Shown piece after piece: positions 16,808 to 25,341 of a stretch of DNA of 64,000 bases (position 1 is its first letter; each line of letters begins with the position of its first letter). The notes under the pieces were generated by a model, which did not search any database, was not told the origin of the DNA, and saw only the letters and a program-made list of their open reading frames with translations. The stretch spans positions 88,517 to 152,516 of the forward strand of contig NZ_JACRTD010000008.1 of assembly GCF_014385085.1 (NCBI RefSeq), given 5' to 3'. Both the position numbers and the translations under genes were made by a program. This stretch comes from Youxingia wuxianensis. Lineage in GTDB: Bacteria; Bacillota; Clostridia; Oscillospirales; Ruminococcaceae.

Positions 16808-16980
16808 GACTCGCCCGTAAGGATGAAATTCACATATTCGGAGCGATGCTCCTCAAGGAAAATCACCAGTTCATAGAACCGCATTTCGTTGGCGATGTAC
16901 TGTACCATCGGAACATCAAACATATTGGTACGGCCAGTCTTTCGGACTGCGAGGATCTGTTCTCGGATTTTATCGGTCAT
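16804..16980 (-). CDS. DUF5049 small phage protein
   Basis: 58 aa from ATG 16980, with GAAAGGTGGCG ahead of it. The sequence KIREQILAVRKTGRTNMFDV and EMRFYELVIFLEEHRSEYVNFILTGE matches my memory of the DUF5049 family, common in prophages of Clostridia. The product is mostly helical; its function is not known. It overlaps the DUF4314 gene by 11 bp and belongs to the same co-transcribed run. Confidence 0.75.
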   Translation of the reverse strand: MTDKIREQILAVRKTGRTNMFDVPMVQYIANEMRFYELVIFLEEHRSEYVNFILTGES

Positions 16981-17206
16981 CGGTATTCGCCACCTTTCGA
17001 CAAACATCGACACCGTAGGCTACATTCAAGCCGGAACCCGTATCCCAGGCAACCATAATGCTGCCAATATCATCAACACCGATTACGGTGCCTTTTGTAC
17101 CGACGGGCGGAGCCTGCGGGTCATCCATCTGCACCAGTTCCACCCGAGTACCCTTTGGGTAACGCTCACGGAGGGCTTGTAAGGCTTCTCTGGAGATTAC
17201 TCGCAT
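16970..17206 (-). CDS. DUF4314 domain protein
   Basis: 78 aa. The segment LRERYPKGTRVELVQMDDPQAPPVGTKGTVIGVDDIGSIMVAWDTGSGLNVAYGVD is a clear DUF4314 domain, an SH3/KOW-like small barrel found in phages and conjugative elements of Firmicutes. The ICE protein at 52170 carries the same domain at its N-terminus. Molecular role unknown; a nucleic-acid or protein-binding barrel is plausible from the fold-like pattern. Overlaps both neighbours by about 10 bp. Confidence 0.8.
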   Translation of the reverse strand: MRVISREALQALRERYPKGTRVELVQMDDPQAPPVGTKGTVIGVDDIGSIMVAWDTGSGLNVAYGVDVCRKVANTDDR

Positions 17207-17898
17207 ACTTCCACCTCCTTGGGCTGACCGCTTTTGAAGGCGGAACTGCCCGCCGGGTTGCAGAGCAAGATTTTGCGTTCGGTCTTGAACTCTGCGCCGA
17301 TGAAGCCCAGGCGGAGAAGGAAGCAGCGGAATGCGTACTTGTCATTGTCCGTTTCCTTTTCCTTTGCCACCACTCGCTTTGCGTTCCGTGCCATTTCGCA
17401 CAGCTTGCAAATGAAGGTGTCATAGGCTTTCAGTTCCTCTGGAGTAGGCACTGCCGGAAACCAGGGGAAGGAAACTTTCTCGTCCGTGACCTCAATTGGA
17501 AGGTCATCCACACCCAGAGCCTTTTTGATGAGGTTGCCCTTGGCTGCGATGAGTGCCTTGAGGTTTTCCAGATTGCTTTCGGTGAAAAGGCTGCGGGGCA
17601 TGGAAATGCAGATGCCGCAGGCTTCGTCCGCTTCCACATCTTCGTTGGCATCGTCTGCGATGCAGTCTGCCAGAGGGTCTTCAGCCTGGAAGCCCTTCTC
17701 ACGCAGGAAGTGGATGAGCGGTGCGGCGGTGCTGTTGTCCTCGATGGTGACCTTGCCGTCCACACTGACGGTGAAACCGCCGATCTGGTAGGCAAAACCG
17801 GGTGCGCCGAGGTATTTGGCTTTTTCACCGGTGTGTTCAGCAATGGCTGCGACCAGTTGCTTGCGGTCGGAACCGCTGACGTTGTAGTTGATAATCAT
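17197..17898 (-). CDS. Conserved phage protein (often called virulence-related), unknown
   Basis: 233 aa. Begins MIINYNVSGSDRKQLVAAIAE, has an acidic central region (DDANEDVEADEACG) and a C-terminal segment NAKRVVAKEKETDNDKYAFRCFLLRLGFIGAEFKTERKILL. Proteins of this type are widespread in Clostridia prophages next to DUF4314 and are annotated only as virulence or hypothetical protein. ATG at 17898 follows GGAGGTCAC. The sequence suggests a soluble two-domain protein; no catalytic motif is evident. Likely a phage host-takeover or DNA-metabolism accessory. Confidence 0.7.
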   Translation of the reverse strand: MIINYNVSGSDRKQLVAAIAEHTGEKAKYLGAPGFAYQIGGFTVSVDGKVTIEDNSTAAPLIHFLREKGFQAEDPLADCIADDANEDVEADEACGICISMPRSLFTESNLENLKALIAAKGNLIKKALGVDDLPIEVTDEKVSFPWFPAVPTPEELKAYDTFICKLCEMARNAKRVVAKEKETDNDKYAFRCFLLRLGFIGAEFKTERKILLCNPAGSSAFKSGQPKEVEVCE

Positions 17899-17989
17899 AT
17901 TGTGTGACCTCCTTTAAATTTGGTAGTCACATATTCGCTCTAAAACCGAATAATAGCAAGGCCTATAACCACAGAATAGTGTCAAATTA

Positions 17990-19894
17990 TCAGCCCTCGG
18001 ATTGTGTACAGTACACGATGCCGGACAGCACAAAAACCACGCAAGGAAGTGCGACACCGTTGCCCCACATTTTATATTCTGCGGCATCCGAATGGGGGGC
18101 GCGCAGCCACTTGGCAATCTGCTTCAGAGACTTAGGCTTTGTGGAACTGCCCACGATCCTGCGATGGGTTTCAAACACATCGTACCAATAACGGATATCC
18201 TCCATCGTAGGTTCGGCAATGCCCAAGTCATCGCACCACCAGTCTGGGAATCCCTGCAGTCTGGCACACTCTGTAGGAGTGAGCCTACGGACGGTGTACC
18301 CACTCTGAATAGCACCGGGACCTTTGGCAACGAGAGTGGGCTGAAGTTCCTCCTCAAAGGTAGGAGCGAACTTGGCGTTCTTGCCCTGGTTGAAAGTGTC
18401 CCTGCCGATGCCATAGCAAACGGCGGTTGGGTCTTTATAATCACGGGCAAGCACTGTAGGAGCCTTATCCTCGGCAACCTGGGTGAAGCTACCTGTGGTC
18501 ATGGCGTATACGGCATGGCGGTCGACCGTATTGAGAGTAAAACTGACATCCTCATTGATGCCATCACCCTGGGGACCATTTTTACCATTGCGACCGATCA
18601 TAGAACCCTGGATGGCATAACTTTCCACCACAGCAATGCCGCCCTGGTTACAGCCGGGGTTGCCGCCATTGCCGTCTATGGTGCGAGATGTTTCGGCCTC
18701 ATAGATTCCGCTGTGAGGATTGTCCGATTTCATAGCATTGCTTTCTTTTGAGCAAATACCATAAGCCTTCGGCTCAAACAAAGTCTGGTCATTGTTACAG
18801 GAAAGCGTGGCGGATTTATCTGTCTGGATGAGAGGACCCTTGCCGCCACCTTCACAACCAGAGCGAATCTTCATAACAAGCGGCACATTTCCACCGCCTG
18901 TCCCCATGCGGGAGGTGAGAGTCTGAACCTTGCCGTCCTCGGCAATCTTCACTCTGCTGTCGGTTGGATGGTTTTCCAAGGCGACTGCTGCAGGAACAAC
19001 ACCCGCTCGGAGCGTAGGCGAGGTTTCTTCCTCATAGCCAATGCTACGACTCTTGGCAGAATGCTCGGTGCAGAACCCTGCTGATTCCAGAACGCACGGA
19101 GGATGGTGAGCTTCGGCGCGGAGCGTGGCGGTTACATCATCCGTCACGTCCATACGCTGACCGCCCTGGTCATTTAAGCAGCGGCTTGCTGTTCCAGTGC
19201 GATCCGCAGCACTTCCGGCAGTTCTTTGCCACGAGCGGAAGCTCTCCGCAGAATACCCAGACAAGCCTTCGGACTTAAAAAGTATGTCGAAGGCACGCCC
19301 ACCTGCAAAATCTGCGACAAGGTAGATGCGTTTTCTTCGTTGGGGAACTCCCCAGAATTGAGCATCGAGAACTCGGTAAGCAACGCTCCATCCGTCTCCC
19401 ATGTAGCAGTCGGCATAGGGCCATCGGTTTTTCTCAGGCATAGGCACCTGGGTGTCCGGCTCTGCGACGCCGATGACCGCTTCGAGGACTGCCTTGAAGT
19501 CTTCACCGCCGTTTGAGGAGAAGGCGCCGGGGACATTCTCCCACACGATGTATTTTGGATATTTGCCATTGGTGGCACACCTCATTTCCTTAATGATACG
19601 GATGGCTTGATAGAACAGTACGGACTGTTGCCCCTCCAATCCGGCTCTGCGTCCGGCAACAGACATATCCGTGCAAGGTGAGCCGAAGGTGATAATGTCC
19701 ACGGGTTCGATCTTCCCGCCATCCATCTGGGAGATGTCGCCGTAATGTTTCATAAATGGCAGTCGTTTGGTGGTGACCCGAATGGGAAACGGCTCGATCT
19801 CCGATGCCCACACAGGTGTGATGCCGGAAATCAAGCCGCCCAAAGGAAAACCGCCGGAACCGTCAAAGAGACTGCCCAGGGTCAAATTATTCAT
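17990..19894 (-). CDS. DNA (cytosine-5) methyltransferase, phage-encoded
   Basis: 634 aa. Motif I SLFDGSGGFPLGG (residues 8-20), motif IV GSPCTDMSVAGRRAGL with catalytic Cys74 (PCT in place of the usual PCQ), motif VI WENVPGAF, motif VIII QRRKRIYLVAD, and C-terminal motifs with RRLTPTECARLQGFPDWW. Between VIII and the C-terminal motifs lies an enlarged target-recognition region of about 300 residues rich in repeated GNGG/SYAIQG-type segments. This suggests several recognition domains, as in multispecific phage methylases. The product protects phage DNA from restriction. It overlaps the ParB-methylase gene by 8 bp. ATG 19894 follows GGAGGTACAAC. Confidence 0.93.
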   Translation of the reverse strand: MNNLTLGSLFDGSGGFPLGGLISGITPVWASEIEPFPIRVTTKRLPFMKHYGDISQMDGGKIEPVDIITFGSPCTDMSVAGRRAGLEGQQSVLFYQAIRIIKEMRCATNGKYPKYIVWENVPGAFSSNGGEDFKAVLEAVIGVAEPDTQVPMPEKNRWPYADCYMGDGWSVAYRVLDAQFWGVPQRRKRIYLVADFAGGRAFDILFKSEGLSGYSAESFRSWQRTAGSAADRTGTASRCLNDQGGQRMDVTDDVTATLRAEAHHPPCVLESAGFCTEHSAKSRSIGYEEETSPTLRAGVVPAAVALENHPTDSRVKIAEDGKVQTLTSRMGTGGGNVPLVMKIRSGCEGGGKGPLIQTDKSATLSCNNDQTLFEPKAYGICSKESNAMKSDNPHSGIYEAETSRTIDGNGGNPGCNQGGIAVVESYAIQGSMIGRNGKNGPQGDGINEDVSFTLNTVDRHAVYAMTTGSFTQVAEDKAPTVLARDYKDPTAVCYGIGRDTFNQGKNAKFAPTFEEELQPTLVAKGPGAIQSGYTVRRLTPTECARLQGFPDWWCDDLGIAEPTMEDIRYWYDVFETHRRIVGSSTKPKSLKQIAKWLRAPHSDAAEYKMWGNGVALPCVVFVLSGIVYCTQSEG

Positions 19895-21122
19895 GTTGTA
19901 CCTCCACTTCGGAGTATTTGTAAGTCAGACCCTCACGCTGCACAGTAACACCGTCTGCACTGCCGATCTGCTCGATATACCGCTTCACGATTACATCGCA
20001 GAACTTTTCATCCAGTTCCACGGTGTAGCAGATGCGGTCGGTTTGCTCACAGGCAATCAGCGTAGAGCCTGAACCGCCGAAGGGGTCGAGTACCACGCTG
20101 TTGCTCATGGAAGAATTCATAATGGGATACGCCAGAAGCGGGATCGGCTTCATGGTCGGATGGTCACCATTCTTCTTGGGCTTGTCAAATTCCCAGATGG
20201 TGGTTTCCTTCCTGCCGGTGTACCACTGGTGCTTACCGTTTTTCTTCCAACCGTACAGACAGGGTTCGTGCTGCCACTGGTAAGGAGAGCGCCCCAGGAC
20301 AAGGGACTGCTTTTTCCAGATGCAACAGCCAGACAAATAAAAACCCGCATCGGCAAAAGCCCTGCGGAAGTTCAAACCCTCGGTGTCCGCGTGGAACACA
20401 TAGATGGAAGCATCATCCGCCATTGCGGAGTGCATCTGCGTGTACGCATCCAGAAGGAAGTTATAAAAGGCATCATCTGCCATGTTGTCGTTTTTGATTT
20501 TGCCTGCGCTGCCTTCGTAGTTGACGTTGTACGGAGGGTCGGTAATGACCAGGTTCGCTTTGGTACTGCCCATCAGAAGGTCATAGGTTTCAGCCTTGGT
20601 GCTGTCACCGCAAATCAGACGGTGGCGACCGAGCATCCAAATATCACCGGGCTTGGTCATGGTGGGCTTTTCCAGTTCAGCGCCTACATCGAAATCATCA
20701 TCTTTGACACCGTCCTTGAGGGTATCCTTGAACAGATCATCGATCTCGGCAGGCTCGAAGCCAGTGAAGGACACATCGAAGTCAGCACCCTGCAGGTCAG
20801 CAATGAGCAGAGCAAGTTTATCCTTGTCCCAATCACCGCTGATTTTGTTAAGGGCAATGTTGAGGGCTTTTTCCTTGTCCTCGTCCATCTCCACCACAAC
20901 GCAGTCCACTTCGGTCATACCCATATCCATCAGAACCTTCAGACGCTGATGACCGCCAACCACACGGCCGGTAGCCTTGTTCCAGATGACGGGTTCGACA
21001 TAGCCGAACTGTTCAATAGAGCGTTTCAGCTTTTCATATTCCGCATCACCGGGCTTGAGGTCTTTGCGGGGGTTATAGTCGGCAGGCAGAAGGTCTGCCG
21101 TATTTTTCTTTTCAATCAGCAT
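19887..21122 (-). CDS. ParB-domain fused amino-methyltransferase (N6-adenine/N4-cytosine)
   Basis: 411 aa. Residues ~5-100 are a ParB/Srx-type nuclease-like domain (LLPADYNPRKDLKPGD, GYVEPVIWNKATGRVVGGHQR). From ~190, motif IV ITDPPYNVNYEG and near the C-terminus motif I NSVVLDPFGGSGSTLIACEQ form a methyltransferase of beta-type motif order. Such fusions are common in Gram-positive phages and modify phage DNA, perhaps coupled to packaging. The start is chosen at ATG 21122; a GTG at 21134 is also possible. It overlaps the SAM synthetase gene by 7 bp, so cofactor supply and use are coupled. Confidence 0.9.
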   Translation of the reverse strand: MLIEKKNTADLLPADYNPRKDLKPGDAEYEKLKRSIEQFGYVEPVIWNKATGRVVGGHQRLKVLMDMGMTEVDCVVVEMDEDKEKALNIALNKISGDWDKDKLALLIADLQGADFDVSFTGFEPAEIDDLFKDTLKDGVKDDDFDVGAELEKPTMTKPGDIWMLGRHRLICGDSTKAETYDLLMGSTKANLVITDPPYNVNYEGSAGKIKNDNMADDAFYNFLLDAYTQMHSAMADDASIYVFHADTEGLNFRRAFADAGFYLSGCCIWKKQSLVLGRSPYQWQHEPCLYGWKKNGKHQWYTGRKETTIWEFDKPKKNGDHPTMKPIPLLAYPIMNSSMSNSVVLDPFGGSGSTLIACEQTDRICYTVELDEKFCDVIVKRYIEQIGSADGVTVQREGLTYKYSEVEVQHE

Positions 21123-21901
21123 ACCAGACCCCACTCGGCAAACTTCTCGAACCCGCCAACGGATTCGATATAGGCTCTTGCCGTTTCCACAATTTCAGAA
21201 TAAGGAATGCCGTCCACGGTCTCATCACCGATGGCGCAGCACATTTCCACAGGTTCACGGGTTTTCTGCGCCTTGAGCCAAGCATAGATATTTACGCTGA
21301 CATCAGCCTTGGAGAGGTCTTTGCCGTGGAGACCACCGCCTGTTACGGAGTCAGCCATATCACTGCCCAACTTGCGGTTGGTAGCACCGGTGTCCACATC
21401 CGTGCCACCAGTCCAGTCACCGAGCGGATTGATTTCTGCCAAAGGCCACAAAGGCAGAAGTTCGCTGTGGGATACATTGCTCTGGCAGACGATAGCGCGG
21501 TGACCATCAATGATGTATTTGCCGTCAAAGGGGTACTCTTCGTACATTTTTCTGACGCCGGAAGCGAGACTTTTCTGCTCGGCAGTTACAGGCACACCCT
21601 TAAAGATGCCGTTGTCGCCACAGCGGATAGCGCCACTCTGATTTCGGGAGAGGTGGACATCCTGGGGAACTTCGGAGTAGTCAACATTAAGGAAGCCTGC
21701 GATGCGGTGAACGGCAGCAGTCACATCATCAATGGAAAGCTGCACGGAAGTCTCTGCGATGATATGGCAGGTTCCGTGACCGATGAGAACTTCCACTGCG
21801 ATGCGAGGGTTTCTCTCGGATTTATATGCCAGGTCAACGAGTGCCCCGGCAATGCGGTCGGCAATCTTATCGGGATGGGCGGGATTTACTTTTTCAAACA
21901 T
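21116..21901 (-). CDS. Phage S-adenosylmethionine synthetase (short form)
   Basis: 261 aa, against about 390 for cellular MetK. VNPAHPDKIADRIAGALVD corresponds to the N-terminal MetK motif with the HPDK ATP-binding histidine/aspartate, and GTCHIIAETSVQ, GAIRCGDNGIFKG and TDVDTGATNRKLGSDMADSVTGGGLHGKD (in pieces) retain the phosphate-loop and metal-binding segments. The middle domain is shortened. It would make the methyl donor for the two methyltransferases encoded just downstream. ATG at 21901 lies 3 bp before the end of the terminase small gene region, behind AGGAAAGG. Confidence 0.87.
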   Translation of the reverse strand: MFEKVNPAHPDKIADRIAGALVDLAYKSERNPRIAVEVLIGHGTCHIIAETSVQLSIDDVTAAVHRIAGFLNVDYSEVPQDVHLSRNQSGAIRCGDNGIFKGVPVTAEQKSLASGVRKMYEEYPFDGKYIIDGHRAIVCQSNVSHSELLPLWPLAEINPLGDWTGGTDVDTGATNRKLGSDMADSVTGGGLHGKDLSKADVSVNIYAWLKAQKTREPVEMCCAIGDETVDGIPYSEIVETARAYIESVGGFEKFAEWGLVC

Positions 21902-21903
21902 AA

Positions 21904-22449
21904 TCAACCGTTTCCTTTCCTTGCACGAAGCAATCGTTCCATAACATCATCCTGGGGATTTGCACCGTTATATTCGCCGGTGCAGTTCTCACGGACGATC
22001 TGGTAAATTTCCGACCACAGGCGATTTGCCTGGGTCATGTATGTGTTTGCGATAGCCACATAGGGTGACTGGATTGCTGCACCCGTGGTGGGGTGCTTTG
22101 CCAGAAAGCCCAACTCACTGGTGAGGGACTCACACTGAATCCATCTGGCGCTTGCCATAGCGAAGCGTTCAATGAGCTGCGGAGAAATGATGGCAGCGCA
22201 TCCACGGTCGGACAGCCACTTCCATACATTTTCATAAATCTCGGCAGCACAGAGCGTAGAGCCGTCTTTCTGTTTTGCGGAAAGGAACTCGGAGGGCTTG
22301 GGCATCGGCTGCCCCTCCAGATCAGCCGCGCTGTCTTTGAAATCAATTACAGTCAGCGGTCGCTTGCCAGGGTTGCCATCCGCAATCTTGTCCGCAATCG
22401 GCTTTTTCGGTCTGCCACCGGAGCCGGGTTTTGGTCCTCTCTGACCCAT
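21904..22449 (-). CDS. terS: Terminase small subunit (P27 family)
   Basis: 181 aa from ATG 22449, behind GAAGGAGGTGTG; the frame extends further upstream but without a ribosome site. Start GQRGPKPGSGGRPKKPIADK and NPGKRPLTVIDF are typical for P27-type small terminases, followed by a helical core (NVWKWLSDRGCAAIISPQLIERFAMASARW). It recognises the packaging site on phage DNA and loads the large subunit. The HNH nuclease gene lies upstream across a gap of 121 bp that probably holds the cos/packaging site. Confidence 0.88.
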   Translation of the reverse strand: MGQRGPKPGSGGRPKKPIADKIADGNPGKRPLTVIDFKDSAADLEGQPMPKPSEFLSAKQKDGSTLCAAEIYENVWKWLSDRGCAAIISPQLIERFAMASARWIQCESLTSELGFLAKHPTTGAAIQSPYVAIANTYMTQANRLWSEIYQIVRENCTGEYNGANPQDDVMERLLRARKGNG

Positions 22450-22570
22450 ATTCTTCACACCTCCTTCATGCCGGGGTCTATTCCCCCGAAAACTTATGCG
22501 ATTTTCCACACGGACTCCCAGGCCCGTTGCACGGGATAAAGGTCCCGGAGATTTGACCGCCCCTACCGGG
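22450..22570 (-). other. Candidate packaging (cos) region between HNH and terS
   Basis: A 121 bp gap without a gene in an otherwise tightly packed operon. On the minus strand it is GC-rich with the phrase GACCCGGTAGGGGCGG followed by TCAAATCTCCGGGACC. Very similar text stands between HNH and terS genes in many Firmicutes phages as far as I recall. HNH nucleases next to terminase take part in cos cutting in HK97-like phages. The role here is inferred from position. Confidence 0.45.
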
Positions 22571-22930
22571 TCACTGATTATGCCAACGATCACCACGCTC
22601 GGCATGGATTCTGGCGTGGCAGGACTTACAAAGGGCAATCAAATTATCTCTTGCGTGAGTGCCGCCCTCGGATAAAGGCACCTTGTGGTGGACTTCCTCG
22701 GTCGCAACCAGTCGGCCGTCCTTCTGGCACACCTCACACAAAGGATGCTGCTGCACATAGCTGTCACGGATACGCTTCCAGGCCCGTCCGTATCTACGGC
22801 GTACAGCAGGGTCTCTGTCGTACTTCTCGTAGCGTTTGGCTTCAGCCTTTGCGTGTTCCTCACAGAACCTGCCATCCGTTAGCTTGGGACAGCCGGGGTA
22901 AGAACACGGACGCTTCGGTTTCTTCGGCAT
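22571..22930 (-). CDS. HNH endonuclease
   Basis: 119 aa from ATG 22930 behind AAGGAGGTGAAAC. Zinc cysteines CSYPGCPKLTDGRFCEEH at the N-terminus; the HNH core is CEVCQKDGRLVATEEVHHKVPLSEGGTHARDNLIALCKSCHARIH (in pieces: CxxC, VHH, DNL, CxxCH). This family works with the terminase to cut phage DNA at packaging. It is the first gene after the terminator at 22954-22985, at the start of the packaging module. Confidence 0.92.
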   Translation of the reverse strand: MPKKPKRPCSYPGCPKLTDGRFCEEHAKAEAKRYEKYDRDPAVRRRYGRAWKRIRDSYVQQHPLCEVCQKDGRLVATEEVHHKVPLSEGGTHARDNLIALCKSCHARIHAERGDRWHNQ

Positions 22931-22953
22931 CGTTTCACCTCCTTGGGGCATAC

Positions 22954-22985
22954 AAAAAGCCCCACGGGATTGCTCCCATGAGGCT
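22954..22985 (-). terminator. Rho-independent terminator before the packaging module
   Basis: Read on the minus strand: a 12-bp stem (two G-U pairs) closed by the tetraloop GCAA, followed by TTTTTG. It lies between the late-regulator gene and the HNH gene, so it separates early from late transcription, or acts as an antitermination point for late genes. Confidence 0.75.
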
Positions 22986-23053
22986 CTCTGTGCAGTCTTT
23001 CATGATACTATTATACAACGCCGTAACGGAAAAAGCGTCCACGATATTACTCA

Positions 23054-23515
23054 TCACTTGCCATACAGAAGCAGGGCCAGATGCTGAACAGCACGGTTCT
23101 TTTTGTTGTATGCGGAAGACCGCTCGATGTTGAAGTGGTCACAGATGTCGTAAACGGCATCGGTTTGACGCTCGTCCTCGTTCCAGTAGAAGGTCTGCAG
23201 GACATAGCGTTCATCCTCGGACAGTGCCATCCACGCCGGTTTGAACCAGTCCATGTACTCAACAGCCTGTCTGTACCGCTCCTTCAGCACATCGATTTCA
23301 TCAATGGCTGCGATGATGCGGTTTTCATTTGCCTGCGGATTATGGGGACCTTTCGGCATATCCGAGAGGACGGGACTGCCAACAGAGGACATTCTGTCAT
23401 GGACGGTATCGATCTCCTCATCGGTGTGGTCAATGATGTACTGCATACTGCCATAATCCTTCAATGCATTGATGGCAGCGCCGCGTTTGTCCAAATAGTG
23501 CCAGATAATATTCAT
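23054..23515 (-). CDS. Phage late transcription regulator, sigma-like (DUF1492/ArpU/RinA type)
   Basis: 153 aa from ATG 23515, behind TTCGGAGGTACG. The N-terminal half is helical with charged spacing; the C-terminal third (LSEDERYVLQTFYWNEDERQTDAVYDICDHFNIERSSAYNKKNRAVQHL) looks like a sigma region 4-type helix-turn-helix. Small proteins of this kind, placed just upstream of HNH/terminase genes in Gram-positive phages, activate late genes. The terminator directly downstream fits a late switch here. Exact family assignment is uncertain. Confidence 0.72.
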   Translation of the reverse strand: MNIIWHYLDKRGAAINALKDYGSMQYIIDHTDEEIDTVHDRMSSVGSPVLSDMPKGPHNPQANENRIIAAIDEIDVLKERYRQAVEYMDWFKPAWMALSEDERYVLQTFYWNEDERQTDAVYDICDHFNIERSSAYNKKNRAVQHLALLLYGK

Positions 23516-23572
23516 ATTCGTACCTCCGAAATGTTGTGATCCTCGGATTGGCACGGATTTTCATAGATTGAC

Positions 23573-24937
23573 TCAGATTTTCAAGGCCGCTTTTACGGCA
23601 TCAATCAATGCCGTCTGGGTATGCTCCTTTTGGGAGAGGGCTTTCATGATGCGGTTGTCAATGGTGCCCTTTGTGACGATGTGCTGAACCACCACGGTTT
23701 CGGAGGTCTGACCCTGCCGCCACAGACGGGCTACGGTCTGCTGATACAGTTCCAAACTCCATGTCAGCCCGAACCACACAAGTGTGGAGCCGCCGGACTG
23801 GAGGTTCAAACCGTGTCCTGCCGATGCAGGGTGGATCAGAGCCACCGAGATTTGACCGTTGTTCCATCTACGGATGCTGTCGGAGTCATCCAGGCGGGAG
23901 AACGGAATATGCAGTTTTTTCAGCCGCTCGGATATGCGGGTCAGGTCATGCTTGAACCAGTAGGCCACCAGAACCGGCTTGCCGTTTGCCGCTTCGATGA
24001 TGTCCTCAAGAGCATCCAACTTGCGGTCATGGATTTGGATAACCTTACCGCTGTCATCGTAGATCGCGCCGTTTGCCATCTGTGACAGCTTGCCGGAAAG
24101 GGATGCTGCGTTGGCAGCAGTGATCTCGCCGTCATCCAGGGTCAGAACCAACTCACGCTTCAGTTCATCGTAATGCTCCCGCTCCTCATCGGAAAGCTGA
24201 ACCGTGTACTCGCTGTTTACCAGTTCCGGCATCTGCAGGTGGTCAGTGGATTTCATGGAAATGGTGATGTCTGAAATCTGTCTGTAGATGGCATCCTCCG
24301 CATACGGCAGTGGCTTGTAGGAGTAGATGATCTGACCGTTGCGCTTATCCGGCATGAAGTAGTCGGTGCGGTACTTGGTGATGAATCGCCCAAGGCGCTG
24401 ACCCATGTCCAGGATGCGGAACTCTGCCCACAGATCCATCAGGCCGTTGGAGGCGGGAGTGCCGGTCAGTCCAACGATGCGGCTGACTCTGGGTCTGACT
24501 TTCAAGATGGACTTGAACCGCTTTGTGTTGTGGTTCTTGAAGGAGGACAGTTCGTCAATCACAATCATATCGAAGGTGAACGGAATGCCGCTTTCCTCCA
24601 CAAGCCACTGCACATTTTCACGGTTGATGATATAAATATCGGCAGGTCGCATCAGGGCGGCTTTGCGTTCTGCTTCTGTGCCAACAGCCACGGAACAGAT
24701 GAGGTTCTGGAGGTGATCCCACTTATCGACTTCAGCCGTCCATGTATCCCGTGCCACACGCAGCGGTGCGATTACCAGAACTCGGTGTACTTCGAAGCTG
24801 TCAAACAGAAGATTGCCGATGGCCGTGAGGGTGATGCTCGTTTTGCCAAGACCCATGTCCAGAAAGACGGTAGCGATGGGATGGGTTTCGATGTAGTCGA
24901 TGGCATAAGCCTGGTAGTCATGCGGTGCGTATCTCAT
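23573..24937 (-). CDS. SNF2-family DEAD/DEAH helicase
   Basis: 454 aa from ATG 24937 behind GGAGGG. Superfamily 2 motifs: HDYQAYAIDYI (Q-like), Walker A FLDMGLGKTSITLTA, DELSSFKNHNTKRF (DExx), VGLTGTPASN (motif III), and C-terminal GLNLQSGGSTLVWFGLTWSLELYQQTVARLWRQGQ (motifs V-VI). Such helicases are standard in the replication module of Clostridia siphophages. It probably remodels DNA or assists replication-fork start. The gene overlaps the VRR-NUC gene by 20 bp, so they are co-translated. Confidence 0.92.
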   Translation of the reverse strand: MRYAPHDYQAYAIDYIETHPIATVFLDMGLGKTSITLTAIGNLLFDSFEVHRVLVIAPLRVARDTWTAEVDKWDHLQNLICSVAVGTEAERKAALMRPADIYIINRENVQWLVEESGIPFTFDMIVIDELSSFKNHNTKRFKSILKVRPRVSRIVGLTGTPASNGLMDLWAEFRILDMGQRLGRFITKYRTDYFMPDKRNGQIIYSYKPLPYAEDAIYRQISDITISMKSTDHLQMPELVNSEYTVQLSDEEREHYDELKRELVLTLDDGEITAANAASLSGKLSQMANGAIYDDSGKVIQIHDRKLDALEDIIEAANGKPVLVAYWFKHDLTRISERLKKLHIPFSRLDDSDSIRRWNNGQISVALIHPASAGHGLNLQSGGSTLVWFGLTWSLELYQQTVARLWRQGQTSETVVVQHIVTKGTIDNRIMKALSQKEHTQTALIDAVKAALKI

Positions 24938-25199
24938 CAAGAATCCCTCCGATCTGCTCTTCGTTATCCAGGACATAGACCCTGAACCCCAATCTCCGCA
25001 AGAGTGCGTGGCGGGAGGTCTGCAATGCCCGTGGCTTTTTCCCTGGGGCCTTTACTTCCACAAAAGCCATACAGCCACCGGGCAAAAGAACGATTCTGTC
25101 CGGCATCCCATCAAATCCAGGAGAAACGAACTTCGGACAGATGCCGCCCTGCTTTTTTACCATCAGCGTTAATTTTTGCTCGATTGCTTTTTCTCTCAT
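24918..25199 (-). CDS. VRR-NUC nuclease
   Basis: 93 aa from ATG 25199 behind GGAGAAAGC. Core of the VRR-NUC (PD-D/ExK) fold: GGICPKFVSPGFDGMPDRIVLLPGGCMAFVEVKAPGKKPRALQ, with catalytic D in MPD, E in VEVK and the Lys. Stand-alone VRR-NUC proteins accompany SNF2-type helicases in phages and act on branched or replicating DNA. Upstream lies an AT-rich gap with a perfect inverted repeat. Confidence 0.9.
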   Translation of the reverse strand: MREKAIEQKLTLMVKKQGGICPKFVSPGFDGMPDRIVLLPGGCMAFVEVKAPGKKPRALQTSRHALLRRLGFRVYVLDNEEQIGGILDEIRTA

Positions 25200-25232
25200 A
25201 ATGCTTTCTCCATTCGTTTTTCTGACCATGTG

Positions 25233-25329
25233 CAAGGTGTATCAATGTCATTTACTAAACTCTTTCTTATGGTTTTTTCTTGAAATTTTCCCTTAAGAGA
25301 CTTTTTGTAATAGACCTTGATACACCTTG
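25233..25329. other. Inverted-repeat AT-rich gap, possible replication origin or regulatory stem
   Basis: CAAGGTGTATCAA at 25233-25245 is perfectly mirrored at 25317-25329, with a 71-base, very AT-rich spacer. It is the only sizeable gap between primase-helicase and VRR-NUC/SNF2 genes. Symmetric protein sites around an easily melted stretch next to replication genes suggest an origin. A long transcript hairpin or operator is the alternative. Confidence 0.45.
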
Positions 25330-25341
25330 TCATAGTCCCGG

